Source: Deltaproteobacteria bacterium
Lineage (GTDB): Bacteria > Myxococcota_A > Polyangia > Nannocystales > Nannocystaceae
Direction: 5' to 3'
NCBI GenBank assembly: GCA_016709225.1
Contig: JADJEE010000012.1
Span: forward strand, 124,001 to 188,000
Length of the DNA: 64,000 nt
How positions within the stretch are numbered: the stretch's first letter is position 1; each line of letters opens with the position of its first letter. The position numbers and the translations under genes were made by a program. Shown here one piece after another: positions 1 through 7,934 of the stretch. The notes under the pieces are model-generated. The model worked only from the letters and a program-made list of their open reading frames with translations, ran no database searches and was not told where the DNA came from.

Positions 1-31
1 AGGAGACCACGCTGAAGCCGAGGGCGAGCAT
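1..31 (-). CDS. possible N-terminus of a gene running off the left edge
   Basis: An ATG at 31-29 on the minus strand opens a short hydrophobic stretch (MLALGFSVVS) that looks like the beginning of a signal peptide or membrane anchor and leaves the window after ten codons. There is no clear ribosome binding site and too little sequence to identify a family. It may be chance. Confidence 0.22.
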   Translation of the reverse strand, partial: MLALGFSVVS

Positions 32-305
32 CGTTGCGTCGATCCGAGCTTGCCCCTTTCGTGCCGGTTCCGCCACCCGTTTTGGGACCGTCGCGCGCGC
101 GCGCCGTGCATCGCGTCACCGCCGGTGGCGCATGGTGACTCGCCCCGGCCACACACACTCCAGCGCGCAGCCTCGCACCCGCGGAACCAAAATGGGGAGG
201 CCAACGGTCCCGCTCGCGCCCCCCCGGTGCGAACGGGACCGCGGCCCCGCCTCAATGTCCCTGGCGTAGAGACACCAGGCCGGCGGAGCGCTTCCGGACG
301 GCGCG
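32..305. other. intergenic region without a supported gene
   Basis: Very GC-rich DNA between the left edge and the end of the sigma/cupin operon. Open frames cross it on the plus strand, but they continue antisense into the sigma factor operon and their translations are Arg/Ala/Pro-rich with no domain. Apart from the terminator-like element at its right end I see nothing in it. Confidence 0.5.
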
Positions 306-338
306 AAAAAAAACCGACGGCCGCGGGGCGCGCCCGCG
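306..338 (-). terminator. possible intrinsic terminator of the sigma/cupin operon
   Basis: Read on the minus strand, a 6-bp GC stem (322-327 with 333-338, 5-nt loop) lies about 30 nt after the cupin gene's stop codon. It is followed after 8 nt by an unbroken run of eight T (complement of A8 at 306-313). A homopolymer of eight A/T is exceptional here. The gap between stem and T run is longer than in a classic terminator, so the call is moderate. Confidence 0.4.
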
Positions 339-367
339 ACGGAGGTGCTCGACGCGGCGCCGCAGCG

Positions 368-916
368 TCAGGCGCCGTCGTCGTCGTCGCCGAGGAAATC
401 CATCGCGATCACCACGGCCGCGTAGATTGCGTCTTGGTCGCCGACGACGGTGAGCTCGTGGCTGGTGCCGTCGGCCATCACGAAGAGGTCGCCGGCGCGG
501 TACTCGTTGCCGTGCTCGTCGCGTACGCGACCTTGCAGCACGAGCATGCGCTCCTCGCCGACGTGTCGATGGGCGGGGAAGACGCCACCGGGACGCAGGC
601 GCACGAGGCCCGCGTGGGCCTCGCCGAGTCCGGGGCCACCGTCGAAGTCGCGGAAGCTGCAGCCAGGCAGCAGCTCCTCCCAGGCGTCACCCGGGCTCAC
701 GATGGTGTCGATCTCGCGCTGGGTCTCGGACTCCGGCAGATCGAACAGCGACATCAGCCGGTCGAGGAACGGCAAGAAGCGGTCCCGGCCGCCGATGCGG
801 GCGAACAGCGACGCGCGCAGCGAGGGCTGCGGTGGCGGCACCGACGGCAGCGCGTTGGCGAGTGCCTCGAGGACGAGGGGATCGAGCAGGTCGTCGTCGT
901 TGGTGGCGTCGATCAT
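368..916 (-). CDS. ChrR-like cupin regulator, probable anti-sigma factor
   Basis: This 182-residue protein probably controls the ECF sigma factor encoded just upstream. The C-terminal half (about residues 95-175) is a cupin barrel with the metal-ligand pattern PAHRHVGEERMLVLQG (His at 116 and 118, Glu at 121/122) and a later His in ADGTSHEL, as in the sensory domain of ChrR-type anti-sigma factors. The N-terminal half has no HxxxCxxC zinc anti-sigma motif, unlike Rhodobacter ChrR, so any sigma binding would use a different helical segment. The ATG overlaps the sigma factor's stop by 4 bp (ATGA, 913-916) and is preceded by a strong GGGAGG, so the two are translationally coupled. The inducing signal (singlet oxygen or peroxide in known ChrR systems) cannot be read from the sequence. 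Confidence 0.8.
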   Translation of the reverse strand: MIDATNDDDLLDPLVLEALANALPSVPPPQPSLRASLFARIGGRDRFLPFLDRLMSLFDLPESETQREIDTIVSPGDAWEELLPGCSFRDFDGGPGLGEAHAGLVRLRPGGVFPAHRHVGEERMLVLQGRVRDEHGNEYRAGDLFVMADGTSHELTVVGDQDAIYAAVVIAMDFLGDDDDGA

Positions 917-1671
917 CGCAGGACCTCCCTTCGTGCCGATGGCCCGGCCGCGTCGACGCGCCCCTCGTCGATGTGCATCACGGAGCGCAGCTTCGCCAGC
1001 CCCGCGGCGGTGCGCGACTTGACGGTGCCCAGTGGCGAGCCCATCCGGGTCGCGATCTCCGACGAGCTCAGGCCGTGGAAGTAGGCCAGCTCGATGACCT
1101 CGCGTTGTTCGACGGGCAACTCGGCGAGCGCGCGGCGAACCGCCTTGCGGTCGGGCTCGAGGCCCGGATCTTCGCGCTCGTCGGTCACCGCCGACACCGG
1201 CTCGCCGTCGTCGTTGGAGACCTCTCGGCGGGTCCGCGCGGAGCGGAGTCGATCGAGGGCGCGGCTGCGCAGGCGCACCAGGATCCACGTGCGCACGCTG
1301 CCCCGCGCGGGATCGTAGCCGGCGGCGTGGCGCCACACCTCCAGAAACACGTCGTGCACGAGGTCCTCTGCCATGGCGCGGTCCAACAGGATCTTCTCGG
1401 CCATCGTCATGAGCAGACCAGCGAATCGATCGTAGATGATCGAGATCGCTCCGACCTCGCCCCGCGCCGCCTCGCGCATGAGATCGACGTCGTCGAGCTC
1501 GCTCACGGGGGTGCTGGGAGGTGCCGACACCACGTGCCGGCGACGGTACGTCACCGTCCATTCGCTGGTCAATTGCAGCTCCACGTCGCCGAGGTCCCGC
1601 TCCTTCCGGCCTGCGGAGCCGGTCTCGCAGCGGGTACGGCGGCCGGGGTGGATTCGGATCGGCCGCGCCAT
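913..1671 (-). CDS. ECF-family RNA polymerase sigma factor
   Basis: A group 4 (extracytoplasmic function) sigma factor. Region 2 covers about residues 55-120, with the core-binding/-10 recognition segment around LVHDVFLEVWRHAAGYDP. Region 4 covers about residues 165-235 and has a typical helix-turn-helix (LSSSEIATRMGSPLGTVKSR). No regulatory extension is present after region 4. The stop overlaps the start of the cupin regulator, the usual arrangement of a sigma factor and its antagonist. The start is uncertain. ATG 1671 gives 252 residues but has no ribosome binding site. A GTG at 1584 (223 residues) lies about 14 nt after AAGGAG, and the conserved domain begins only near residue 55. Confidence 0.88.
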   Translation of the reverse strand: MARPIRIHPGRRTRCETGSAGRKERDLGDVELQLTSEWTVTYRRRHVVSAPPSTPVSELDDVDLMREAARGEVGAISIIYDRFAGLLMTMAEKILLDRAMAEDLVHDVFLEVWRHAAGYDPARGSVRTWILVRLRSRALDRLRSARTRREVSNDDGEPVSAVTDEREDPGLEPDRKAVRRALAELPVEQREVIELAYFHGLSSSEIATRMGSPLGTVKSRTAAGLAKLRSVMHIDEGRVDAAGPSARREVLR

Positions 1672-1732
1672 GCGGAACGGCTGCGACGCCGCCGCCGCAC
1701 CGGCCCGACGCCGGATCGCGCGCGACGGGGGC

Positions 1733-2152
1733 TCAGCGCTCGGTCGGCGCGTCGGGGTCGGCGTCGGCCTCGAGCTCGGCGGTGCCGCCAGCGCCGTCGG
1801 GGCCGTCGCTCGGCACGTCGTGGAAGCGGTAGAAGGCCCGATCGTAGCGGCGCATCTGCCCCACGTTGGTGACCTTGATGCGCCCCTTCACGAACGCGAA
1901 CACGGCGTTCAGCTTGCCGGTCTCGATGCCGAGGAAGGTGCGCTCGTCCATCGTGATGTTGCACGTCGGCTCGCCGACGAAGCCAGGCTCGACGTGGCAT
2001 GCACCGTTCTCGATCACCACCGTCCACTGCGGCGTCGCGGACTCGCGGATGTCGAAGTGGAACACCCCGCGGTAGTCCTTCACGCGATCGAGGCGCAGCC
2101 GTGCGGGCAGGCAGCGAAAGATGGCCTCCACCTCGGCGGGGGTGTCGCGCAT
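1733..2152 (-). CDS. SCP2 sterol-carrier-domain protein
   Basis: A 139-residue soluble protein made almost entirely of an SCP2-like domain. It shows the family pattern of an early FHFDIRE strand, a WTVVIENG strand, and the segment NITMDERTFLGIETGKLN followed by AFVKGRIKVTN (about residues 64-97). These proteins bind lipids or fatty acyl chains in a hydrophobic tunnel, and bacterial members are often uncharacterised. The last 25 residues are an acidic Gly/Asp tail. I chose the ATG at 2152. A GTG five codons upstream is also possible, and neither has a clear ribosome binding site. It is transcribed away from the small gene at 2469. Confidence 0.85.
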   Translation of the reverse strand: MRDTPAEVEAIFRCLPARLRLDRVKDYRGVFHFDIRESATPQWTVVIENGACHVEPGFVGEPTCNITMDERTFLGIETGKLNAVFAFVKGRIKVTNVGQMRRYDRAFYRFHDVPSDGPDGAGGTAELEADADPDAPTER

Positions 2153-2342
2153 CGATGGTCGCGTCACGGGTGGCAATCCTAAGTGGGGGAACCGCCCGCG
2201 TCTACGTCGGGGCGCGTGCGCGTGGATCGGAGTCGATCGCCCGCGTCGCCGCACATTGGGTCGATCCGAAGCACGGGCCGCGCCGTAGAACTCGGGTCCG
2301 GGTACCCACCCGGCCCCGGGATCTCCACCCGGCAGTTCGAGA

Positions 2343-2363
2343 CGGTCCATCGTCGGTCCATCG
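2343..2363. repeat. tandem 10-bp direct repeat, possible operator
   Basis: The ten bases CGGTCCATCG occur twice with one base between them (2343-2352 and 2354-2363), giving an 11-bp period of about one helical turn. The repeat lies in the divergent promoter region upstream of the gene at 2469. Direct repeats at helical spacing are a common layout for regulator binding. No known site is recognised. Confidence 0.4.
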
Positions 2364-2430
2364 GCGGGAGCCCGGGTCTTGGGGCGTATGGGAGTGCGTC
2401 CCAAGGCCCGGGTGTCCACTGCGCCGTTTT

Positions 2431-2458
2431 TTGCGGGCGCCGACGGGCCCTGTAGACT
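2431..2458 (+). promoter_or_regulatory. candidate promoter for the gene at 2469
   Basis: TTGCGG (2431-2436) and TAGACT (2453-2458) are separated by 16 bp. Transcription would start near 2465, only about 4 nt before the ATG, giving an essentially leaderless mRNA. This agrees with the absence of a Shine-Dalgarno sequence. Confidence 0.35.
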
Positions 2459-2468
2459 CCCGCGCACG

Positions 2469-2900
2469 ATGCAGTTGCCCGACGCGCTGAACGTGCCGCA
2501 GCTCGACCCTCGCGCGCTCGCGCAGGTCCGTCGGCTGTGCGACGCGATCGTCGAGAGTGCCAAGCTCGGGCTCGATCCCGGGCTGTTGGTCGAGTCACTG
2601 AACGACTGCACGGCCAACGAGTTCTCGGCGCAGGATGTCGTCGACGCCGCCGCGCGCATGGGCACGCAGACCCTCGCCTGCCTCGCGATGTCGCCGCCGA
2701 CGCCGCGGGTCGACGCCGAGCTGCCGGCGTGGACCGAGGTGATCACCCGCATCCGCGCCGGGGTCGCGACCGGCTTCGAGCGGGCGTGGTGGCTCGAACT
2801 CATCGACAACGCGAGCGGCCACGACGACGCCGTCGCGCAGGTGCTGGCCCCCGACGCCGGCGATCCGCACAGCATCGCCACGCGCTTGTTCGCGCGCTAG
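2469..2900 (+). CDS. small protein of unknown function
   Basis: A 143-residue, mostly helical, cytoplasmic-looking protein with no signal peptide or membrane segment. I do not recognise a family. It is acidic and Ala/Leu-rich, with a conserved-looking core around NEFSAQDVVDAAARMGTQTL and ERAWWLELIDNASGH. The ATG at 2469 lacks a ribosome binding site, but a TAGACT hexamer ends 10 bp upstream, compatible with a leaderless message. Third-position GC bias is strong in this frame and weak in the alternatives. It stands alone: the SCP2 gene is divergent, and the hydrolase gene at 2918 ends towards it. Confidence 0.7.
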   Translation: MQLPDALNVPQLDPRALAQVRRLCDAIVESAKLGLDPGLLVESLNDCTANEFSAQDVVDAAARMGTQTLACLAMSPPTPRVDAELPAWTEVITRIRAGVATGFERAWWLELIDNASGHDDAVAQVLAPDAGDPHSIATRLFAR

Positions 2901-2917
2901 CAGAGGGGCACGCCCGG

Positions 2918-3949
2918 CTAACGCGGGCCATCCGCAGGGGTGTCGCCGGTGGCGGTGGCGGCCGCGACCGGCTTGCCCGCGGCGGCCGGATCGGCGGGCA
3001 CGTCGATGCGGCGGAAGCACGACCACGTCAGGCAGTCGCGCAGCGCGTTGGCCTTGTGCATGACCTCGCGGTGTCCGACGTGGGCGCGGATGAAGGCCAC
3101 GCGGGCGTGCACCATCGCGGCATCGACGAGGTGACGATCGTCGCGTTCGTGCCGGCAGTGGATGCCGTCCTGCGCGAGCTCCATCCGGAGTCGCTGACAC
3201 TGCCACGCGACCTCCTTCACGCCGTACCACGCCATCAGCTTGTGCCGGCGCCGCGGTGCGCTCTCGTCTCGCCGTGCGAGCACCCAATTGCGGAACTCCT
3301 CGCGCGCGCCGTACAGCGCGTCGAAGAGGTAGAGCTCGTTCACGCTCCAGCCACCGTGGGTCACGCACTTCGCGGCCACGCGGTAGCCGCCCGAGTGGGC
3401 CGACAGCGCGGTCACGCCGACGCGGGCGTCGCTGCCGATCGCAGCCTCGCCGAGCGCGTCGGCGACCTCGGCGCGTTGCAGCGCGGGCCGCAGCTCCCGC
3501 AGGAAGCGATTGAGACCGCCGACCTCGTCGAGCTTCCCGAAGCGCCCGTCGTTGGCATCGACCGGCCCCTGCGGCACCACCAGGATCGCGTTCTGCTCGC
3601 CGGCGTGGAACTGCTCGCGCAGCTGCTTCTCGGCGACGGTCTTGCGCGCGTGGGTGCCGTGACCGTGGAAGTGCACCAGCACGTCGAGCCCGTCGCCTTC
3701 ACGCGCACGGTAATGGCGCGGCACGAACACCAGGGTGCTGTCGTCGGTCCACTTGGCGCCGGCGTACGGGTACGGCCCGTTGCGCATGCCCAGGATGATG
3801 GTCCAGCCGAGTTCGTCCGCCTCGATGCTGCGGATCTCGGTGTCACCCGCGATCTCGGCGCGGGCGCGCCTCGGCAACCACAGGCTCGGTGCGACCGCAG
3901 CGACCGCGATCGCCCGCGTGAGCCCCCTGCGTCCGAGCCGCCACGTCAT
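2918..3949 (-). CDS. secreted alpha/beta-hydrolase-like protein
   Basis: A 343-residue exported protein. The first 31 residues form a signal peptide with an Arg-rich n-region (MTWRLGRRGLTR) and cleavage near RARA-E. The mature part has hydrolase hallmarks: VLVHFHGHGTHA resembles the strand-3/oxyanion-hole region, LVVPQGP follows, and ALSAHSGGY is a nucleophile-elbow candidate with a central Ser. A clear acid/His pair is less certain; HERDDRHLVDAAMVH is the best candidate for the catalytic His region. I cannot assign a substrate. It is the last gene of the operon, starting 5 bp after the Cys-rich gene's stop, so it is probably co-expressed with the molybdenum hydroxylase. Confidence 0.72.
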   Translation of the reverse strand: MTWRLGRRGLTRAIAVAAVAPSLWLPRRARAEIAGDTEIRSIEADELGWTIILGMRNGPYPYAGAKWTDDSTLVFVPRHYRAREGDGLDVLVHFHGHGTHARKTVAEKQLREQFHAGEQNAILVVPQGPVDANDGRFGKLDEVGGLNRFLRELRPALQRAEVADALGEAAIGSDARVGVTALSAHSGGYRVAAKCVTHGGWSVNELYLFDALYGAREEFRNWVLARRDESAPRRRHKLMAWYGVKEVAWQCQRLRMELAQDGIHCRHERDDRHLVDAAMVHARVAFIRAHVGHREVMHKANALRDCLTWSCFRRIDVPADPAAAGKPVAAATATGDTPADGPR

Positions 3950-3954
3950 CGCCG

Positions 3955-4203
3955 CTATGCGAGGTCTTCCAAGCGATCGCCACGGTAGCACGCACGCGCG
4001 GCGCAGCAACGCTCGGGCGCGACCACGTCGTCGTCGGGCCCCCAGCTCTGGCAGGTGCGCAGGCAGGTGTACGGCACCGCGTCGCGCTGCAACGAGGCCA
4101 CGATCGCCGCCGGATCGCCGTCCTCGCGTGACCAGCTCTTCCAGCGCAGGTGTCGACAGAACTCCATCTTCGCGCCTCCGTTCGACTCGTCGGTGCCGCT
4201 CAT
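3955..4203 (-). CDS. small cysteine-rich protein linked to the molybdenum hydroxylase
   Basis: An 82-residue soluble protein with six Cys (16, 47, 51, 66, 67, 72). The spacing C47-x3-C51 and C66-C67-x4-C72 suggests binding of a metal or iron-sulfur cluster. It contains the aromatic segment CRHLRWKSWSRED. No family is recognised. Its ATG overlaps the stop of the FAD-subunit gene by 4 bp (ATGA, 4200-4203), and the hydrolase gene begins 5 bp after its stop, so it belongs to the hydroxylase operon. By position it could be an accessory or electron-transfer protein. It is not a XdhC/PaoD-type insertion chaperone, which is much larger. Confidence 0.65.
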   Translation of the reverse strand: MSGTDESNGGAKMEFCRHLRWKSWSREDGDPAAIVASLQRDAVPYTCLRTCQSWGPDDDVVAPERCCAARACYRGDRLEDLA

Positions 4204-5138
4204 CGCACCGGCTCCGCGAGCAACGCCAGCTCCAGCGCCTCGAGCACCGAGGCCTCCAGCAGCTCGACCTTGTAGCCGGTCATCGGCAGCGGCTCGGCGC
4301 CGTCGCGGGCGAGCTTCGCGGCCTTGGGCAGCGCCTCGGGCTGCGCGGGCGCGCCGACCAGCGCCGCCTCGACCGCCGCCAGCCGCAGCGGCACGCCGGC
4401 GACACCACCGACGGCGACCTTCGCCCATGCGATCGCATCTCCCTGCACGCCCACCCGCGCGAGCACCTCGACCAACGGCCACTCGGCGCGCGCGCGGGAG
4501 ATCGCGCGCATGTAGGCCGCCCGCTCGCCGACGACCTTCGGCGGCACCGTCACGCTGCGCAGCACTGCGCCCGGCGGCAGGTGATGATCGCGGGTCGGAT
4601 CGCCGCCGTCGCCGATCAGCGCACCCACCGTGTCGACGGCGGCGCCGACGACATCGACGGTCGCGTCGTAGGCCAACAGCGCCATCGCGAGCGTCGACGG
4701 GTGCACCGACGCGCACGGGCTCAGATCGAAGCACGCGTGGAAGAGGTGATCGCCGGCGCGGGCGAAGCACTGATCGCCGCCCTTCTTGAGGCACACGGCC
4801 TCGTGGGAGCGGTAGTACCAACACCGCGTGCGCTGCAGCAGGTTGCCTCCGAGGGTACCGACCGCACGGATCTGCGGCGTCGCGAGCCCACCGGCGGCGG
4901 CCGTGAGGCCCGGATGACTCGCGCGCAGGCCGTCGTGGGCCGCGATGGCGGCGATGGGCACGAGCGCACCGATGCGCGCGGCGCCGCCGGGAAGCGCTTC
5001 GATCGTGCGCGCGTCCTCGACGTCGCGCAGGTCGACGAGCTCGAGCCCGCGCCGTCGCTCCATCAGATCGGTACCGCCGGCGCGCACGGTGCCGGTGGCC
5101 GCTGCGGCCTCCTGCAGGGACTTTGGGAAGACGATCAT
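4200..5138 (-). CDS. FAD-binding subunit of a PaoB-like molybdenum hydroxylase
   Basis: This 312-residue subunit carries FAD and passes electrons from the iron-sulfur/molybdenum subunit. The CO-dehydrogenase-flavoprotein-type FAD domain shows the pyrophosphate loop RAGGTDLMERR (19-29) and the second FAD motif GTLGGNLLQR (94-103). A Cys-rich insertion follows (Cys106, 116, 124, 136, 142, starting RCWYYR). It matches the position of the extra [4Fe-4S] cluster in E. coli PaoB and the 4-hydroxybenzoyl-CoA reductase beta subunit. The C-terminal domain (about 190-300) is the usual CO_deh_flav_C fold. The start at 5138 overlaps the previous gene's stop by 4 bp. No Tat signal is seen, so the subunit would be exported by hitch-hiking on its partner or would stay in the cytoplasm. 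Confidence 0.9.
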   Translation of the reverse strand: MIVFPKSLQEAAAATGTVRAGGTDLMERRRGLELVDLRDVEDARTIEALPGGAARIGALVPIAAIAAHDGLRASHPGLTAAAGGLATPQIRAVGTLGGNLLQRTRCWYYRSHEAVCLKKGGDQCFARAGDHLFHACFDLSPCASVHPSTLAMALLAYDATVDVVGAAVDTVGALIGDGGDPTRDHHLPPGAVLRSVTVPPKVVGERAAYMRAISRARAEWPLVEVLARVGVQGDAIAWAKVAVGGVAGVPLRLAAVEAALVGAPAQPEALPKAAKLARDGAEPLPMTGYKVELLEASVLEALELALLAEPVR

Positions 5139-7930
5139 CCGCGAAGACCCTCCAGCACGCGATCGGGGCGCAGCGGCAGCTCGCGCGGGCGCCACTTGGT
5201 GGCGTGGTGCACGGCGTTCGCGATCGCCGCCGCCGGCGTGAGCGTGACGAGCTCACCGAGGCCGACGTTGTGGCCCGGCACCTTCTCGTAGCCGTGCTCG
5301 TCGAAGTGCACGTGGATCGGGCCGATGTCGCCGATGCCGGCGATGCGATAGTCCTCGAGTCCGGCGGTGAGCAAGAAGCCCGCGCGCGGGTCGAGCCGGC
5401 GCTCCTCGTACAGCGCGTAGCCGATGCCCTGGATCACGCCGCCCTCGGCCTGACTGCGCGCGAGCGCGGGCGAGACGATGCGGCCGACGCCGGCGCCGAG
5501 CCAGGTCTCGAGCACGCGCACGCGACCGAGGCGGGTGTCGACCTCGACGTGGGCGATCTGCAGCGAGCCCGACACGTAGCGTTCGACCGCGAGCCCCGCC
5601 AACGGCGGCAAGAAGTAGCCGCCCTTGTCGCGCTTGCGTCGTCCCACCACGAGCAGCTTGGGTGCGATGCCGACCAGAGCGCGCCAGGGGATCACACCGC
5701 CATCGTGGCGGACGCCCTTGGGGTCGCGCTCGGCCCCACGCAGGTGCCAGCGCCGCGACGCGAACTCGACCAGCTCGTCTTGCAGCTGATCGCAGGCGTC
5801 GTCGCAGGCGCCTGCGAGCGACGAGGTCGAGCGGCTGCCGCCGGCCATCGGGCCGTGCACGTAGCGCGAGTCGCCGATGCGCACCTCGACCTGCGTCGGC
5901 CGCAGATCGAAGCGATGCGACACGAGGTTGGCGATGCTGCTGCGGCTGCCGTTGCCGATGTCCTGGGTCGAGCACGAGGCCAGCAAACCGTCGGCGGTGA
6001 TCTCGAGCTGCAGCCGCGTGCTCGGCTCGGCGAACGCGAACCACGCCCCGCACGCGACCCCGACCCCGCGGCGGAAGCGACCCTTGTCGCTGGCCACCGG
6101 GCCGCGATCGCGCCACGCCGGGATGCCCTCGGCCCAGGCATAGAGAGGTTTGCGCGCGGGGTTCGGATCCCAGCGCTTGCGCACTGCGAGCGGATCTTCA
6201 CCGCGCAGGTGGGCGAGTTCGTCGACGGTCGACTCGAGCGCGAACACGGCCGGCGGCCCGCCGGGGCCCCGGAACGGCTTGCCGGCCGGCGCGTGGGTCA
6301 CCACGTCCTCGTCCTGCAGGTCGCGGGGCGCATCGGGATAGATGATCCGGAACATCACGCTGGTGACGGTTCCGACCGCGACGCCGGCGGTGCTGGTGGA
6401 CTTGGCGCGCAGGCCGACCATCTCGCCGGCCTTGTCGGTGGCGAGCGCGACCTCGATCGTGGCGCCGGGGCGATTGCCACCGAGCATGATCTCGGCGCTG
6501 CGCTCGAGTGCGTAGCGCACCGGTGCACCGGTGGTGCGCGCGAGCTCGATCGCGACGATCGCCTCGGGGCCGAGCGTCGCCTTGGCCCCGAAGCCACCGC
6601 CGACGTGCTCGGCCACCACGCGCACGTTCTCCTCGCGCAGCTCGAAGCGCTCCGCGATGTCGTGCGCCATCATCTGTACCGACTGCGTCGACAGGTACAC
6701 GGTCAGGCGATCGGGCCCATCCCAGGCCGCGACCGCAGCGTGGGGCTCGAGCGCGGTGTGGCACTGCACCTGGGTGCGGAAGCTGCCCTCGGCGACCACG
6801 CCGATGCTGCGGGCTTCTTCGATCGCGCGGTTGGCCTTGTCACCGTGCTTCGAGAACAGCTTGAACGGACCGCGACGGTTGCCGTGCCAGCGCTGCGGCA
6901 ACAACGGCCCCTCGGTCGCGTTCGACGGATGGCCGCGGTCGCCGTTGGGATAGATCGCCGCGGCCCCGGGCGCGAGCGCGGCCGTCATCGTGAGCAGCGG
7001 CGGCAGCACGTCGGCGTCGAGCTCGACCAGCGCCAGCGCGCGAGTGGCCGTCGCTTCGTCGACCGCCGCGATCGCGAGGATTTCCTGGCCGGCGTGGCGC
7101 ACCAGCTTGGCCGGGCCGAGCATGTCGACCACGCCGCGCACACCCGGCAACGCGAGCGCCTTCGACCAGTCGAGCTTGCGCACGCGGGCGTGGGCCCAGG
7201 GCGCGTGCAGGACCTTGGCGTGCAGCATGCCCGGCAGCCGCACGTCGACGGTGTACACCGCGCGTCCGGTGAGCTTGTCGGCGGCCTCGATGCGCGGCGA
7301 CGCGGTTGCGCGATCGAACCGGCCTGCGCACGCGCCCTGCACCGCGCGGTAGATCGCCTCGTACGATCCGCAGCGACACAGGTGACCCGCCAGCGCGGCG
7401 GCGACCTCGTCGCGCGAGGGCTCGCTGCCGCCGTGGGCCGCCCGCCAGCGCTCGTAGAACGCGACCGACTCGATCACGAAGCCGGGCGTGCAGTAGCCGC
7501 ACTGCAGCGCGTCCTCGGCTGCGAACGCGCGCTGCACCGGGTGCAGATCGTCGGGCGCGGTCGCGACGTACTCGATGGTCTGCACCGCGCGGCGGTGCAG
7601 CGAGGTCGCCGGCAGCAGGCAGGTCGTCACCGGCGTGCCGTCGAGCATCATCGTGCACGCGCCGCAGGCCCCGTGGCCGCAGCCGTGCTTGCTGCCGGTG
7701 AGCCCCAGCCCACGCACGACCTCGAGCGTCGAGTCCTCCGCACCGACCGACAGCGAGCGGGCCTCGCCGTTGATCGTCGTGGCGACGTCGACCCGCTCGC
7801 GCGGCGCGGCGTCGGGCGGCGTGCCCTCCGGCGCCGCCTCGCCGTGCACGCCCGGGCGGCACGCGCCGCCCAACAACGCGGCACCGACACCGCCGCGCAG
7901 GAACCCTCGCCGAGTCGTCGATGCCGTCAT
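5135..7930 (-). CDS. Tat-targeted molybdenum hydroxylase, fused 2Fe-2S and Mo-cofactor subunits
   Basis: A 931-residue xanthine-oxidase-family enzyme that fuses two normally separate subunits. Residues 1-30 are a twin-arginine signal (TTRRGFLRGG, then a hydrophobic stretch ending GGAC24). Residues 48-120 are a plant-type ferredoxin domain with Cys84-x4-Cys89-x2-Cys92-x11-Cys104. Residues 125-205 hold the second 2Fe-2S cluster (LQCGYCTPG and HLCRCGSYEA). Residues 210-931 are the molybdopterin domains, with VGGGFGAK and the late GLGE segment that carries the catalytic Glu in this family. Known relatives oxidise aldehydes, purines or aromatic N-heterocycles; the substrate cannot be inferred. Start: the ATG at 7930 precedes the Tat motif directly. 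A second ATG ten codons upstream (7960) lies inside a hairpin. It is the first of four co-directional genes with 4, 4 and -5 bp junctions. Confidence 0.92.
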   Translation of the reverse strand: MTASTTRRGFLRGGVGAALLGGACRPGVHGEAAPEGTPPDAAPRERVDVATTINGEARSLSVGAEDSTLEVVRGLGLTGSKHGCGHGACGACTMMLDGTPVTTCLLPATSLHRRAVQTIEYVATAPDDLHPVQRAFAAEDALQCGYCTPGFVIESVAFYERWRAAHGGSEPSRDEVAAALAGHLCRCGSYEAIYRAVQGACAGRFDRATASPRIEAADKLTGRAVYTVDVRLPGMLHAKVLHAPWAHARVRKLDWSKALALPGVRGVVDMLGPAKLVRHAGQEILAIAAVDEATATRALALVELDADVLPPLLTMTAALAPGAAAIYPNGDRGHPSNATEGPLLPQRWHGNRRGPFKLFSKHGDKANRAIEEARSIGVVAEGSFRTQVQCHTALEPHAAVAAWDGPDRLTVYLSTQSVQMMAHDIAERFELREENVRVVAEHVGGGFGAKATLGPEAIVAIELARTTGAPVRYALERSAEIMLGGNRPGATIEVALATDKAGEMVGLRAKSTSTAGVAVGTVTSVMFRIIYPDAPRDLQDEDVVTHAPAGKPFRGPGGPPAVFALESTVDELAHLRGEDPLAVRKRWDPNPARKPLYAWAEGIPAWRDRGPVASDKGRFRRGVGVACGAWFAFAEPSTRLQLEITADGLLASCSTQDIGNGSRSSIANLVSHRFDLRPTQVEVRIGDSRYVHGPMAGGSRSTSSLAGACDDACDQLQDELVEFASRRWHLRGAERDPKGVRHDGGVIPWRALVGIAPKLLVVGRRKRDKGGYFLPPLAGLAVERYVSGSLQIAHVEVDTRLGRVRVLETWLGAGVGRIVSPALARSQAEGGVIQGIGYALYEERRLDPRAGFLLTAGLEDYRIAGIGDIGPIHVHFDEHGYEKVPGHNVGLGELVTLTPAAAIANAVHHATKWRPRELPLRPDRVLEGLRG

Positions 7931-7934
7931 GGGT

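Larger units (their letters stand above)
2153..2468. other. divergent intergenic region (316 bp)
   Basis: Non-coding region between the SCP2 gene and the unknown gene at 2469, so it must hold promoters for both strands. It contains a tandem direct repeat at 2343-2363 and a promoter-like pair ending at 2458, listed separately. Nothing else recognisable. Confidence 0.5.

Noticed and set aside
50..1084. A plus-strand open frame across the left edge and the sigma operon
   Set aside because: Antisense to the sigma/cupin genes, with low-complexity Ala/Val/Glu runs. No start context or domain.
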